64,000 nucleotides of DNA, from assembly GCA_027943335.1 (NCBI GenBank), contig BSBK01006441.1:645501-709500 (forward strand), in the 5' to 3' direction. Below are positions 12,177 to 22,020 of this stretch, in pieces (position 1 is the first letter of the stretch; each line of letters opens with the position of its first letter). The notes beneath the pieces were generated by a model. The model saw nothing but the letters and a program-made list of their open reading frames with translations, was not told the origin of the DNA and did no database searches. Source of the DNA: Chamaecyparis obtusa. Lineage: Eukaryota; Streptophyta; Pinopsida; Cupressales; Cupressaceae. The translations under genes were made by a program, and so were the position numbers.

Positions 12177-12227
12177 GATAGGGATATGCTCTTCACCTTT
12201 TGGTGAATCAAACTCCCAAAACCTATC
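12177..12227 (+). other. Leader structured motif, copy B
   Basis: Outer stem GATAGG (12177-12182) with CCTATC (12222-12227), or GATA plus GGG with CCC plus TATC. The internal loop carries ATATGCTC, with TCAAACTC opposite. The apical hairpin is TTCACC with GGTGAA around a TTTT loop (12192-12207). Same architecture as copy A 150 bp upstream. Confidence 0.7.
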
Positions 12228-12284
12228 TCTTTATTCCACTTTATTGCTTTCAAAATGAACATGCTAGATCTATAATGGGCTCGC

Positions 12285-12380
12285 CTCCCAAGATTTGCCT
12301 TAACGAGGCCGGTGAGAGGGACAACCCAAAGTGGGATACAATTTACTTTGCCACAATCATCCAACCCACTATAAAATGAA
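12285..12380 (+). other. Leader block conserved between Tat-1 and Tat-2
   Basis: Shares with Tat-2 54345-54445 the ordered pieces ACCCAAAGTGGG, a TTTGCC-ACA segment and CCCACTATAAAAT. AGTGGG (12330-12335) can pair with CCCACT (12365-12370); in Tat-2 the pair is AGTGGGG with CCCCACT, one base pair longer. The TATAAAAT could be an internal promoter or chance. Between 12400 and 13009 I see only AT-rich leader. Confidence 0.6.
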
Positions 12381-13009
12381 ATGCATGCATCCTTAATGGG
12401 GTGTGTGACAAAAGAGTGTTAAACTTTCGAACTTCCTCAAGTAGTCCTTCGGGATTGCGCAAAACTCTGACATACCAGTGGTGGGAAGCCTCTTAATATA
12501 CTTGGAGGATGAAAGTTTAATATCCATTTTGAATGGAATCTTGATTAAATACCTTGTTAACTTAACAAAGACTACCTTATAGAGCCATGTTTACAAACCA
12601 AATTTTGAGCTAGGTAGATTGCTTGAAGTATCTTTTTGTGTAAAAACCCGTGATAACGTCCTTACAAATTCAAACACTTTTTTTTGTTGAGGGTTAAAAA
12701 GAACAAGTGTATGTGTTTTTTTTTTGTTTAAAAAATACATAGAAAAAGTAATAGACATCCATTTGAAAATTCATCTCATATTTTTAAATCTCATTATAAA
12801 AACAAACAATTACCAAATTGGGGAAAATGATTTGAAATCAAACCTTGTTGGATGTCGGTTTCTACACGCTCTCATAAACTTAACTATCTTTACAAGAAGA
12901 TGACACTTGCATTGCCAAAGAGGTCCCCAAATTTGAATACCAAAGCTCTTTCAACAATCACGACCAAGGGGATAGTCTCCCAAATTTATTTGAAAAGAGA
13001 ATCGAATCA

Positions 13010-14640
13010 ATGGATAGAAACTCCACATTTCACGATTACCATCATGGAGGAAAAAATGATAATATCAATAACGCCAACCAAGAGCCTAAGGAAACACTTG
13101 AAGAAAGATCTAATCGAGTGGCTCAAGATAATGAATTTCTTGAAGTTGTGGATAAGCTAATAGATAGGGATAGGGAGAAGTTTTTCCTAAACCTAGCCCA
13201 AGTAGGGGTAAAACTCCCACATGATTATGATGTGGATCAACTTAAGAAAAACAAAGAAGATGAAAACTTGATGAATTCTATGACTCAACAATTGAAAATG
13301 TTCCAAGCACAGATTGACTTAATGAAAAAGGTCACTGAACCTAAGCCATTCTCTATCGAGGCCTCGTGCCCATTCCTTTTTGACAAAAGCCTAGTCATGG
13401 CACCTTTTCCGATCAATGTAATCTTTCCTAAATATGACAAATACATGAGTAAATCAGACCCACAAGATCACCTTAGAGAGTTTTGTGCTCTAAGAATTGA
13501 ATTTATGCGTGATACTACATACCTAATGAGACTTTTTCCAAGAAGTTTAGGAGGTCAAGCCATGGAATGGTTCTCCAAACTTCCGCAAGGGATAAAGACT
13601 TTCGAGGAATTAGCCTCCAAATTTATAACCCATTATTCTTACAACATTGAACATGAGATTACCACGCTCAAACTATGTGATACGAAACAAAAGGATGGTG
13701 AATCTTTCCTAGGGTTCCTTCAAAGGTAAAGGACATTTTTTGTAAGATATCCACAAAGTATCCCCAAGATGGAGAAAAGGGAAATATTTATGAACAACTT
13801 AAATGCGGAGATGAACTATAGGCTCCAACTTCAATGTCCCCCTACATTTGAAAAACTTATTGAGAATGGGATCAAAATTGAAGATGTGTCAAGGTTAAGA
13901 GGGGAGAAATAAAATTGTTCAAAGACAATAAACCCTATACCAACACTAATAATAATCATTATGCATCTAATTATAACAACAATAAAGGATCCCACAATCA
14001 CAATGATAAACCTAAACTATGGTTGAAAAACGATAACAAAAATCTTGTGAACGATAGAGTTGTGGAGGCACACAACTTAAAAGCTACCCCCTTTAATTTA
14101 TCAAGTGGAGAAAATTCTACATATAATGTGAATCAAATGAACAAAGCTCCTTTCAATAATACTAATTCCAACAATAACAAAAACAATGCTAAGAATAATC
14201 CCTTCAATAATTCTAATGTCAGAAAACCTAAGCCTTTCTTTTCCACTTATCAAAAGAGGAAATTCACCTTTTTAGGTGAACCATTGGAAAATGCGTTAAG
14301 GACTTTGGTGGCCAACAAAATCATTACCTTACCTGAGTCAAGGCCATATGAACCCCAAGTTAAGTTGAATTGGTGGAATGATTCTCACCATTGTGAATAC
14401 CATCGCAATAAGGGTCATAAAACTAATGAGTGCATGAAATTGAAACACCTTGTGCAAGACCTAATTGATGATGGGATGATAAAGGTTGAAGGGCCCCAAA
14501 ACAATGAAGATCATATAGCCTTCAAAAATCCTTTCCTAAACCACGAAAAGGGTGAGTCATCAAACACCAATCAAAGTAATAAAAGAGGTAATGAGAAGGT
14601 CAATTTTGCCCACACCTATGATAACATCATTAATACTTGA
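13010..14640 (+). pseudogene. Tat-1 gag (one stop, one frameshift)
   Basis: Capsid-type Gag, aligned end to end with Tat-2 Gag. The start chosen, ATG at 13010, is in frame with a long acidic N-terminus, as in Tat-2. The capsid core has YDKYMSKSDPQDHLREFC, TYLMRLFPRSLGGQAMEWF and KTFEELASKFITHYS (about 13430-13650). An in-frame TAA at 13727-13729 follows SFLGFLQR, where Tat-2 has Trp. A frameshift near 13888 moves reading to the frame used from 13915. The C-terminal third is Asn-rich, then has a Tat-type zinc motif, CEYHRNKGHKTNEC (about 14394-14436). Gag would package element RNA. Nothing readable is expected from this copy. Confidence 0.9.
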
Positions 14641-14902
14641 GATAGTGATAAAAAATACCATAAATGTTATCATGGTAAAAGAGAAGTCAAGGGAAGCAAC
14701 ATCTAATGTTGTAACTAGGGGGCAAGCATAAAAAATTACTCTACCTGGAAATGCCCCAAGAATTTTCCTACCAAATCAAACCTCATCTTCATCATCAAAA
14801 CAATATAATTTGGTAGACCAATTACAATGAACCCCTGCTCAGATCTCTATTTTAGAATTTCTCAAGCTCTCACCAACTCACAAGGAGATTCTAGAAAATG
14901 CC

Positions 14903-15337
14903 TTGGTAGAGACTAATGTGCCTCTAAATCTAGATGCAAAAAAATTTCAAAACATGGTAGGACATCTTATTGCACATCATTGCCTATCTTTTTTAGAGCA
15001 AGATGGCATGTCATTGAATCACCCACAAAACTTGCCTTTGCATATAGAGGTTCTAATTCATAAGCATAGGGTAAAAAGAGTCCTCATTGATGGAGGATCC
15101 GGTTTGAATATTTGTACCCTAAACTTGGTAAAGGCCTTAGGATTTTATGAGGAGGCTATTGACCCAAAGAAAAAGATAACTATAAAAGCCTACAATGATG
15201 AAGAGAGAGCTTCTAAGGGTGTCATAATACTTCCTATCAGAGTTGGTTCAATACAGAAAGAAACCATTTGTCAAGTCCTAGACCTAAAGATGACTTACAA
15301 TATCTTACTAGGGAGATCGTGGATTCATGAAATGTAG
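14903..15337 (+). pseudogene. Tat-1 protease
   Basis: Retropepsin-type aspartic protease that would cut the polyprotein. The active-site region is RVLIDGGSGLNICTL (about 15075-15120); Tat elements use D-G-G rather than D-S/T-G, and Tat-2 has the same. Downstream are IKAYNDEERASKGVIILPIRVG and the flap/ILLGR segment MTYNILLGRSWIHEM, ending in a stop at 15335. The frame is open through the domain, but the surrounding pol is broken, including the stops between 14640 and 14903. The upstream sequence ISILEFLKLSPTHKEIL matches Tat-2 (57640-57690), so the domain begins before the first ATG. Confidence 0.88.
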
Positions 15338-15787
15338 GCCGTGCCTTCGACTTACCACCAATGTCTCAAATTCCCCTATCTAGGACAAGAAATCATGGTA
15401 AGCAGGGACTCAAATCCCTTTCAATATTGTAATAACATGAAGCCTATCAATGATTCCCTAGTCCTGCATAATGCAGAAGGGTCTATTCCTCAAAGAATAG
15501 AGCAAGGTCAAAGTTCAAAAGACATCCCATCTTTGAAGTGAAAAGAAAAATAAGAAAAAGAAATTATTGTTGAAAACATCCAAAGTCCTACTAACCTAAC
15601 TACATCAACAAAAGGAAAAGAAAAGGTTAGTGAGGAGAGTGCTCTTGAGAAGCAAAAATAAGACCAAGCTAAATATATCCAAGTTTACACCAAAGATGCT
15701 CATTACCAAAAGATGGACCATATGATGAGAAACTTTGAAAAGCAATGTCAAATTAAATAAAAAGGAGTAGGTGAATACTCCCTATCC

Positions 15788-16222
15788 ATGATGGACCTAC
15801 CCTTATCTCCCAAATCATATGGAAGGCCATCCAATCTACCTCATAAATACAATGATCACTTTGTGAGGGTAAATACATCTTCATTTATGGAGGAAGATGA
15901 CAATGAAATCCTAAATTCGCTATATAAAGATGAAGAGTCAAGTGCACATGAAAAGCGCATCCAAAATGTAAGCATTCCAACACATCAATATGGGAAAGGA
16001 TTTCAAATAATGTAGAAAATGAGATACAAAGGACAAGGACCTTTAGGAACAAGAAACAAAGGACTCATTGAACCCATTGAAATGACATGGAGAGATAGCA
16101 AAGAAAATACTAGATTAGGATACCTAGAACAAGGGTACACTCAAAAGAACTATCCTAAGGTCTATGACCAAATTTTGCAATTAGGTTATCAAAGTGATGG
16201 GGATTCCAAAAATTGGGAATGA
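15788..16222 (+). pseudogene. Tat-1 G-patch-like domain between protease and RT
   Basis: Two abutting frames joined across one stop (16013-16015) read YGKGFQIM, then MRYKGQGPLGTRNKGLIEPI, then a later LGYLEQGY glycine block. The spacing of Gly residues and the M-x-Y-K-G-x-G-L/P-G core match a G-patch, a small domain that binds RNA or activates DEAH helicases. Tat-2 has the same piece (58590-58740) with a better match. In betaretroviruses a G-patch follows the protease, so the position is similar. Function here is inference. The flanking stretch 15338-15787 is weakly conserved linker with stops. Confidence 0.65.
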
Positions 16223-17051
16223 AACTCTTTGTCAAGTGAGTCATGTCAAGATAAGGAAGTTTATGTCATTCACACCTACACTCCTAGCAAAGGAAAGGAA
16301 CAAGCCTTAGAATCAAATCAGAATCAAGCCTCAAGTTCTAGTCAAGTGGTCTTAGATAATGTCCCAATTCAAAGGATTGAAATAAATAAATGGGTAGGAG
16401 AACCCTACATACCATCATGGAGACATGCTATGAAATAATCTAACATTAGGTTTAATCCATGATATTTTTACCCAACATAAATCGTAGAGGATTCTAGTGA
16501 GGAAGATTTTGACCCTAGTTCTCTAGAACATCTTGAAGAAGCACATATTATAGATTTAAGTGATACAATTTTTGAACCTTCAAATGAAGTCCTATCCCTA
16601 AACCCCATTGAACTAAACCAAAGCATTGATCCTTTGACCCTTATCTATCCGAAATTAATCGAATGGGATTCCATTGAACTTACCATACTCCCTACATTTT
16701 TGAATGATAACTTGGTGTCCCAATACCTAAATGTGGTTGAACCTTCTTCTACCATGGAATATCAGGAGGAAGTGACAAAGGAAAGTATCCAAACTCTCAA
16801 TTCAATAAAAAATGAAAAAAATGAAAAAATGGAAAGAATCTAATGTTGAAAACCACCTTGTGGCAACATTAGATAAAAAAGAGAAAGAAATAAAGAATGA
16901 TTCCAAAGGTGAAAACCCAATAGAGGCACCTAAGGAAGGAAGTTTGGATACTTTACCTGAGCACTATGAAGAAAGATCTCCTATCTTGATTTAACCAACA
17001 GAGAAAGTAAATATTGGATCAGAATCAGAACCAAGGATCATACACTTAGCA
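16223..17051 (+). pseudogene. Tat-1 pol linker upstream of RT
   Basis: Low-conservation, acidic, Ser/Asn-rich reading fragments, including EVYVIHTYTPSKGKEQ, and KWVGEPYIPSWRHAMK at about 16390. Around 16850-16960 the frame reads ENHLVATLDKKEKE and GENPIEAPKEGSLDTLPEHYEERS, which matches Tat-2 (GENHLVAVSNPKREKEKD, then GTLDILPNHFQERS, about 59595-59730). This is probably an unstructured spacer in the polyprotein. Several stops interrupt it. Confidence 0.7.
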
Positions 17052-18210
17052 GTGTCTCTATCTAGTGAAGAAAGAAAGGACTTCATTAAATTTTTCAAGG
17101 AAAAGAAAATCAATTTTGCGTGGTTGTATGATGATATGCTAGGATTGGATCCAAATGTAATCAGACATCATTTGAACATAAAAGAAGGAGTAAGACCAGT
17201 AAAGAAGAAAATAAGAAAGATCCATCCACACATAGCTTTACTTGTAAAAGTGGAGTTAGAAAAATTTCTAAAAGTTGGGTTTATAAGAGCCATTGATTAT
17301 TCCCAATGGATTTCAAACATTGTGCCAATTTCAAAAGCATACAAGTCCATCAGAATTTGCACAAACTTTAGGGATCTTAATTTTGCATGTCCTAAAGATG
17401 ACTTTTTGTTACCAAGCATAGATGCCATCGTGGATCTGACAATAGGACATTCAATGTTCTCACTTATGGATGGGTTTAGTGGTTATAATCAAATAAAGAT
17501 AGCACCTGAAGATCAAGACAAGACAACATTCACATGCACATGGGGGACATTCTATTGGAATGTTATGCTTTTTGGTCTAAAGAATGCCGGAGCTACCTAT
17601 CAAAGAGCCATGATGACCATATTCCATGACATGATGCATAAATTCATGGAGGACTATGTAGATGATATACTTGCTAAATATCACTCAAGAGAAGAACATC
17701 TACCTATCTTAGAGAAATTTTTTGTAAGATTGGAGCAATTTAAAGTAAGGATAAATCTGAAAAAGTGTGCATTTGGTGTTTAATCAGGAAAGCTACTAGG
17801 GTACATTATTTCAGAAAAAGGAATAGAGGTAGACCTAGCCAAAGTCAAAGCCATCATGGAAATGGAAGCACCTAGAAACATAAGCAAGATGAGATATCTT
17901 CAAGGTATGATCCAATCCATTCGAAGATGCATCTCTCAATTAGCAGAAAAGTGCCATAATTTCACTCAACTCCTTCACAAGGACATAGTTTTCAAATGGG
18001 ATGAGAAATGTGAAGAAGCTTTCAACTTGTTGAATAATATCTAATGAACCCTCCAAATTTGATGCCATCTATAAGAGGAAAGACTTTGATTTTATACATT
18101 TCAGTGACCAAACACTCATTAGGGGCATTCTTGGCATAAGAAGATGAATCAGGAAAAGAAAAGGCCATATATTACATAAGCAGAACTTTGGTAAAATGAG
18201 TTGAATTATA
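17052..18210 (+). pseudogene. Tat-1 reverse transcriptase and start of RNase H (split by PAL)
   Basis: RT copies element RNA into cDNA. Domain order: KKINFAWLYDDMLGLDP; VKVELEKFLKVGFIRAIDY; RICTNFRDLNFACPKDDF; SLMDGFSGYNQIKIAPEDQ; TTFTCTWGTFYWNVMLFGLK; the catalytic YVDD at about 17655-17666; and INLKKCAFGV. A stop at 17781-17783 follows. The connection domain continues in LQGMIQSIRRCISQLAEK, then FKWDEKCEEAF to 18044. RNase H begins in the frame giving KTLILYISV and IYYISRTLV. At 18216 the domain is cut by PAL and resumes at 21327. Confidence 0.92.
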
Positions 18211-18215
18211 CCTTC

Positions 18216-19640
18216 TGTATCATCTTAAAATGGAAGCACTTCCATGTTAAGAGAGTTTATCCCTCTAAGTGAGTGGTCTAGGGTCATGTTAAGCACCTTG
18301 ATCGGGTCTTTGCATGAATGTGGCTTTCTCCCCCTGTTCTGCTTCTCTCTCCACTTGTTTTCACTATCTTATTGCATTTCCTAGCACTCTGGATTGAGGT
18401 CCTGAGGTTTTTAACCTCAAGGTCAAAGATGACCTTGAGGGTCAAAGAAGACCTTGACCCTAACCTAGGGCGGGGTCTACCTCATCCTTGACCCAGGGTT
18501 CAAATTTCAAGGCCCCATGATTTCTAGATGTCAGGTTTTAGAAATATTTATTTTCCCGCTTTCAAGTCGGCCATTTTGGGTTTCAAAATGGTAAATCCTT
18601 AAATTGCATTTAATATGGGTCCATTTCTAGGGGTTAAGGTTAATTGGGATTTAATTCTCCAATGTCAGCCTTCTCTAGAGATTTGTGCCCTAAATCATTA
18701 TAAAAGGAAGCCTTCCTCTCTCATTTCAATCCATCTCTCAATCAAGTTTCCATCTCTCATCTCATAATCTCTCAAGCTCTCAAGTGCAATAAAGAAAGCA
18801 AGAAGGAGAAGGAAATCAAGAAATCATTCATTCATCTTCAAGCCTAAGCATTCAAGCATTCAAGCATTCATCAAGGAGATCCATTGTTAGCTATTGAAGG
18901 ATTCAATCTCTTTGGAGCCCCCTTGAAGATTTCTCCATCCACATTCATCCAAGCCTCTTCCTGTGCAAAGATCCATTCGAAATTGGTGTTGAAGATCTAA
19001 TGCCATTGATTTGAGACATCCTACATTCATTCTACATTCATTGGAGCATCCCTACTTGTGGATTCAAGGATTCGAATCCCCTACAAGGACTTCAACATAA
19101 GCAAGGTGAATAGTTCCATTTACTTTGTTTATGCATATTACTATTTCAATTCAATTTCAAGGTATATTCCTAAATTGGGGTTTGACCAAGGCAAACCCCC
19201 CATCCAAAGAATAAAAACCCTTTTTCTTGCAAGTACAGGTGCAGGACTATAGATCGAAGCTTGGAACTGGATACCCTTTTCGGTGAACTTCTGAGATTGG
19301 CAAACAAAATCAAAGATGACCTTCAGAATTCTAAAGTAGTCTTTGACCTTTTATCAAGGTCAAAGACTGCCTGTTGCCAGAAAGACAAAAGTTTTCTAGG
19401 TTTTCTCCATCTTGACATTTCCAGTCTAAAACAAGTTGCAAAATTGCTTGAAATTGTACATAGACATCAGAAATCAACATTTTCCAGATCTGCCCTATTT
19501 TGAGGTTAGTATTTGTCTTCCATTTATTTCAGATTTCAAGCATATACTCTTCATAGTGAAATATAAGGTTTTCTTCTTCATTCATATTCTTCATAGATTG
19601 ATTCTTTTGTGTATTGACCTTTTGGTTGATCAATTTGGAT
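18216..19640 (+). repeat. PAL left arm (LTR-like)
   Basis: Starts TGTATCATCTTAAAATGG; includes the inner palindrome TGGAAGCACTTCCA. A TATA box TATAAAAG lies at 18699-18706, followed by a pyrimidine-rich stretch with repeated CATTCAAGCATT. At 19155-19220 a segment with GGGGTTTGACCAAGGCAAA, then CCCTTTTTCTTGCAAG resembles the remnant at 32230-32320. No reading frame of its own recognised. Confidence 0.85.
18699..18706 (+). promoter_or_regulatory. TATA box in PAL left arm
   Basis: TATAAAAG, conserved in the inverted right arm at 20835-20842, pointing inward from each end. If both work, they would make convergent transcripts through the palindrome. Confidence 0.6.
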
Positions 19641-19877
19641 GATAGGGTGGTCTCTACATATTATTGAGAGATTTTACTTTCAACAAGTGCTACAACAGTA
19701 TGGTCATACTCAAGGAATGCCATAGGGTGTAGCTATGTATGCCTGTGTGGAGGCTGAGATATCACTATGGGGGCTTGTGGTTGATTTCGGGATAGCTCGA
19801 CAGGAGATAGAGCAGCTTGGTCACCTGCCATGGGACATGAGAGATCACGTGATTGATGTAGACATGATTGATGAGGG
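19636..19877 (+). pseudogene. PAL spacer: captured fragment of the PMD frame
   Basis: Reads MYACVEAEISLWGLVVDF, then EIEQLGHLPWDMRDHVIDV. The Tat-1 antisense PMD frame (about 26870-27112, minus strand) has the same peptide with few changes; the DNA is about 92% identical by eye. Homology starts at about 19636 and stops where the right arm begins. It covers only about 80 codons of the PMD frame, with no start or end of its own. Confidence 0.88.
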
Positions 19878-21326
19878 ATCCAAATTGATCAACCAAAAGG
19901 TCAATACACAAAAGAATCAATCTATGAAGAATATGAATGAAGAAGAAAACCTTATATTTCGATATGAAGAGTATATGCTTGAAATCTAAAATAAATGGAA
20001 GATAAATACTAACCTCAAAATAGGGAAGATCTGGAAAATGTTGATTTCTGATGTCTGTGTACAGTTTCGGGCAATTCTGCAACTTGTTTTGGACTTGAAA
20101 TGTCGAGACGGGGAAAACCCAAAAAACATTTGTCTTTTTGGTAGCAGGTAGTCTTTGACCCCCGATAAAAGGTCAAAGACTACTACAGAATTCTGAAGGT
20201 CATCTTTGATTTTGTTCGTAGATCTCAGAAGTTCACTAAAAAGGGTATCCAGATCCAAGCTCTAATCCACAGTCCTGCACATGTACCTGCAAGAAAAAGG
20301 GTTTTTGTTGTTTGGATGGGGGGTTTGCCTTGGTCAAACCCCAATTTAAGATTTAACCTTGAAATTAAATTGAAATAGTAATATGCATAAACAAAGTAAA
20401 TGGAACTATTCACCTTGCTTATGTTGAAGTCCTTGTAGGAGATTCAAATCCTTGAATCCACAAGTAGGGATGCTCCAATGAATGCAAAATGAATGTAGGA
20501 TGTCTCAAATCAATGGCATTAGATCTTCAAAACCAATTTTGAATGGATCTTTTCATAGGAAGAGGCTTGGATGAATGTGGATGGAGAAATCTTCAAGGGG
20601 GCTCCAAAGAGATTGAATCCTTTAATGGCTAACAATGGATCTCCTTGATGAATGCTTGAATGCTTGAATGATTGAATGCTTAGGCTTGAAGATGAATGAA
20701 TTCTTTCTTGCTTTCCTTCTCCTTCTTGCTTGCTTGATTTCACTTGAGAGCTTGAGAGATTATGAGATGAGAGATGGAAACTTGATGGAGAAAACTTGAT
20801 TGAGAGATGGATTGAAATGAGAGAGGAAGGCTTCCTTTTATAGTGATCTAGGGCACAAACCTTTAGATAAGGCCTACATTGGAGAATTAAATCCCAATTA
20901 ACCTTAACCCCTAGAAATGGACCCATATTAAATGCAATTTAAGGATTTACCATTCTGAAACCCGAAATGGCCGACCTAGAAGCGGGAAAATAAATATTTC
21001 TGAAACCCGACATTCAAAAATTATGGGACCTTGAAATTTGAACCTTGGGTCAAGGAAAAGGTAGACCCCCCTAGCTCAGGGTTGAGGTCATCATCTTTGA
21101 CCCTCAAGGTCATCTTTGACCTTGAGGTCAAAAATCTCAGGACCTCAATCCAGAGTGCTAGGAAATGCAGAAAGATAGTGAAAACAGGTGGAGAGAGGTG
21201 CAAAACGGGGGGAGAAAGCTAGATTCATGCAAAGACCTGATCAAGGTGCTTAACATGACCCTAGACCACTCACTCCAAGGGCTAAACACTCTTAACATGG
21301 AAGTGCTTCCATTTTAAGATGATACA
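19878..21326 (-). repeat. PAL right arm (inverted copy)
   Basis: Reverse complement of the left arm along its whole length, ending CTTCCATTTTAAGATGATACA at the right boundary in plus-strand reading. The inner edge ATCCAAATTGATCAA (19878) pairs with TTGATCAATTTGGAT (19626-19640). TATA box CTTTTATA (plus strand) at 20835-20842. Confidence 0.88.
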
Positions 21327-22020
21327 CCTTCATTGAAAGAGCATGTTTAGCCATAGTTTTTGCTTCCCAAAAATGTTGCCACTATATGTTATCCCACAAG
21401 ATTAGACTCATCACAAAGATTGATCCCTTGAAATATCTTCTTAGCAAAACAAAATTGAATGGGAGTCTAGCCAAATGGGTCATGGTGCTAAGTGAATTTG
21501 ACATAGAATATGTGGATCATAAATCTATCAAGGGCCAAGTCACAACTGATCAATTAGTAGAATCACCATTACAAGATGACCATCCAATACAAGTGGAATT
21601 TACAGATTCTAAAATTGTGAATGTGGAAGTAAAAACATGGCAATTATATTTTGATGGTTCCTATACACAACATGGATAAGGAGCAGGCATAATTTTGATT
21701 ACTTCTCAAGGGTCTACAATTCTGAAATCATACAAATTGCTATTCCCATGCACAAATAATATAGGTGAGTATGAAGCATTGGTCATTGGGATAAAAATGG
21801 CATTAGAATGGAAAGTGATAGAACTACAAGTCTATGGAGATTCACAATTAGTTATCAATCAAATTACTGATGAATATCAAATGAAGGATGACAAGATGAT
21901 ACCTTACAAAAATATGGTTGAGAATCTCAAGAAGTACTTCAATCTCATCACATTTGAGCAAGTCATAAGAGGGAAGAATAAAGTAGTAGATGCAATGGCT
22001 AGTTTGGCATCACTTCTCCA
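21327..22020 (+). pseudogene. Tat-1 RNase H end and second RNase H
   Basis: After PAL the first RNase H resumes with FIEKACLAIVFASQK, then HYMLSHKIRLITKIDPLKY and the tether LAKWVMVLSEFDIEYV (to about 21530). A second, archaeal/plant-type RNase H follows. Its acidic residues are visible in WQLYFDGSYT (about 21640), NNIGEYEALVIGI (about 21757), VYGDSQLVINQ (about 21830) and KVVDAMASLA (about 21985). The extra RNase H is a mark of the Tat lineage and would help degrade the RNA strand. A stop after TQHG (21677-21679) breaks it. All four catalytic acids are present despite the stops. Confidence 0.9.

Larger units (their letters stand above)
18216..21326. mobile_element. PAL: 3.1-kb palindromic insertion with TG...CA ends
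   Basis: Interrupts Tat-1 RNase H exactly, with CCTTC duplicated at 18211-18215 and 21327-21331. Removing it plus one copy of CCTTC rejoins the RNase H frame. The ends are TGTATCATC and its reverse complement GATGATACA. The left arm (18216-19640) and right arm (19878-21326) are inverted copies, about 90% alike in the outer 200 bp by eye, around a 237-bp spacer. TG/CA ends and a 5-bp duplication are those of retrotransposon integrase, yet a normal LTR element has direct, not inverted, terminal repeats. Each arm carries an outward-in TATA box, so each looks like an LTR plus some leader. It could be a foldback family, or two LTR elements joined head to head before insertion. Confidence 0.9.

Noticed and set aside
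19735..19989. Short gene beginning MYACVEAE
   Set aside because: It is the captured PMD slice in the PAL spacer continuing into the right arm; it has no natural ends.
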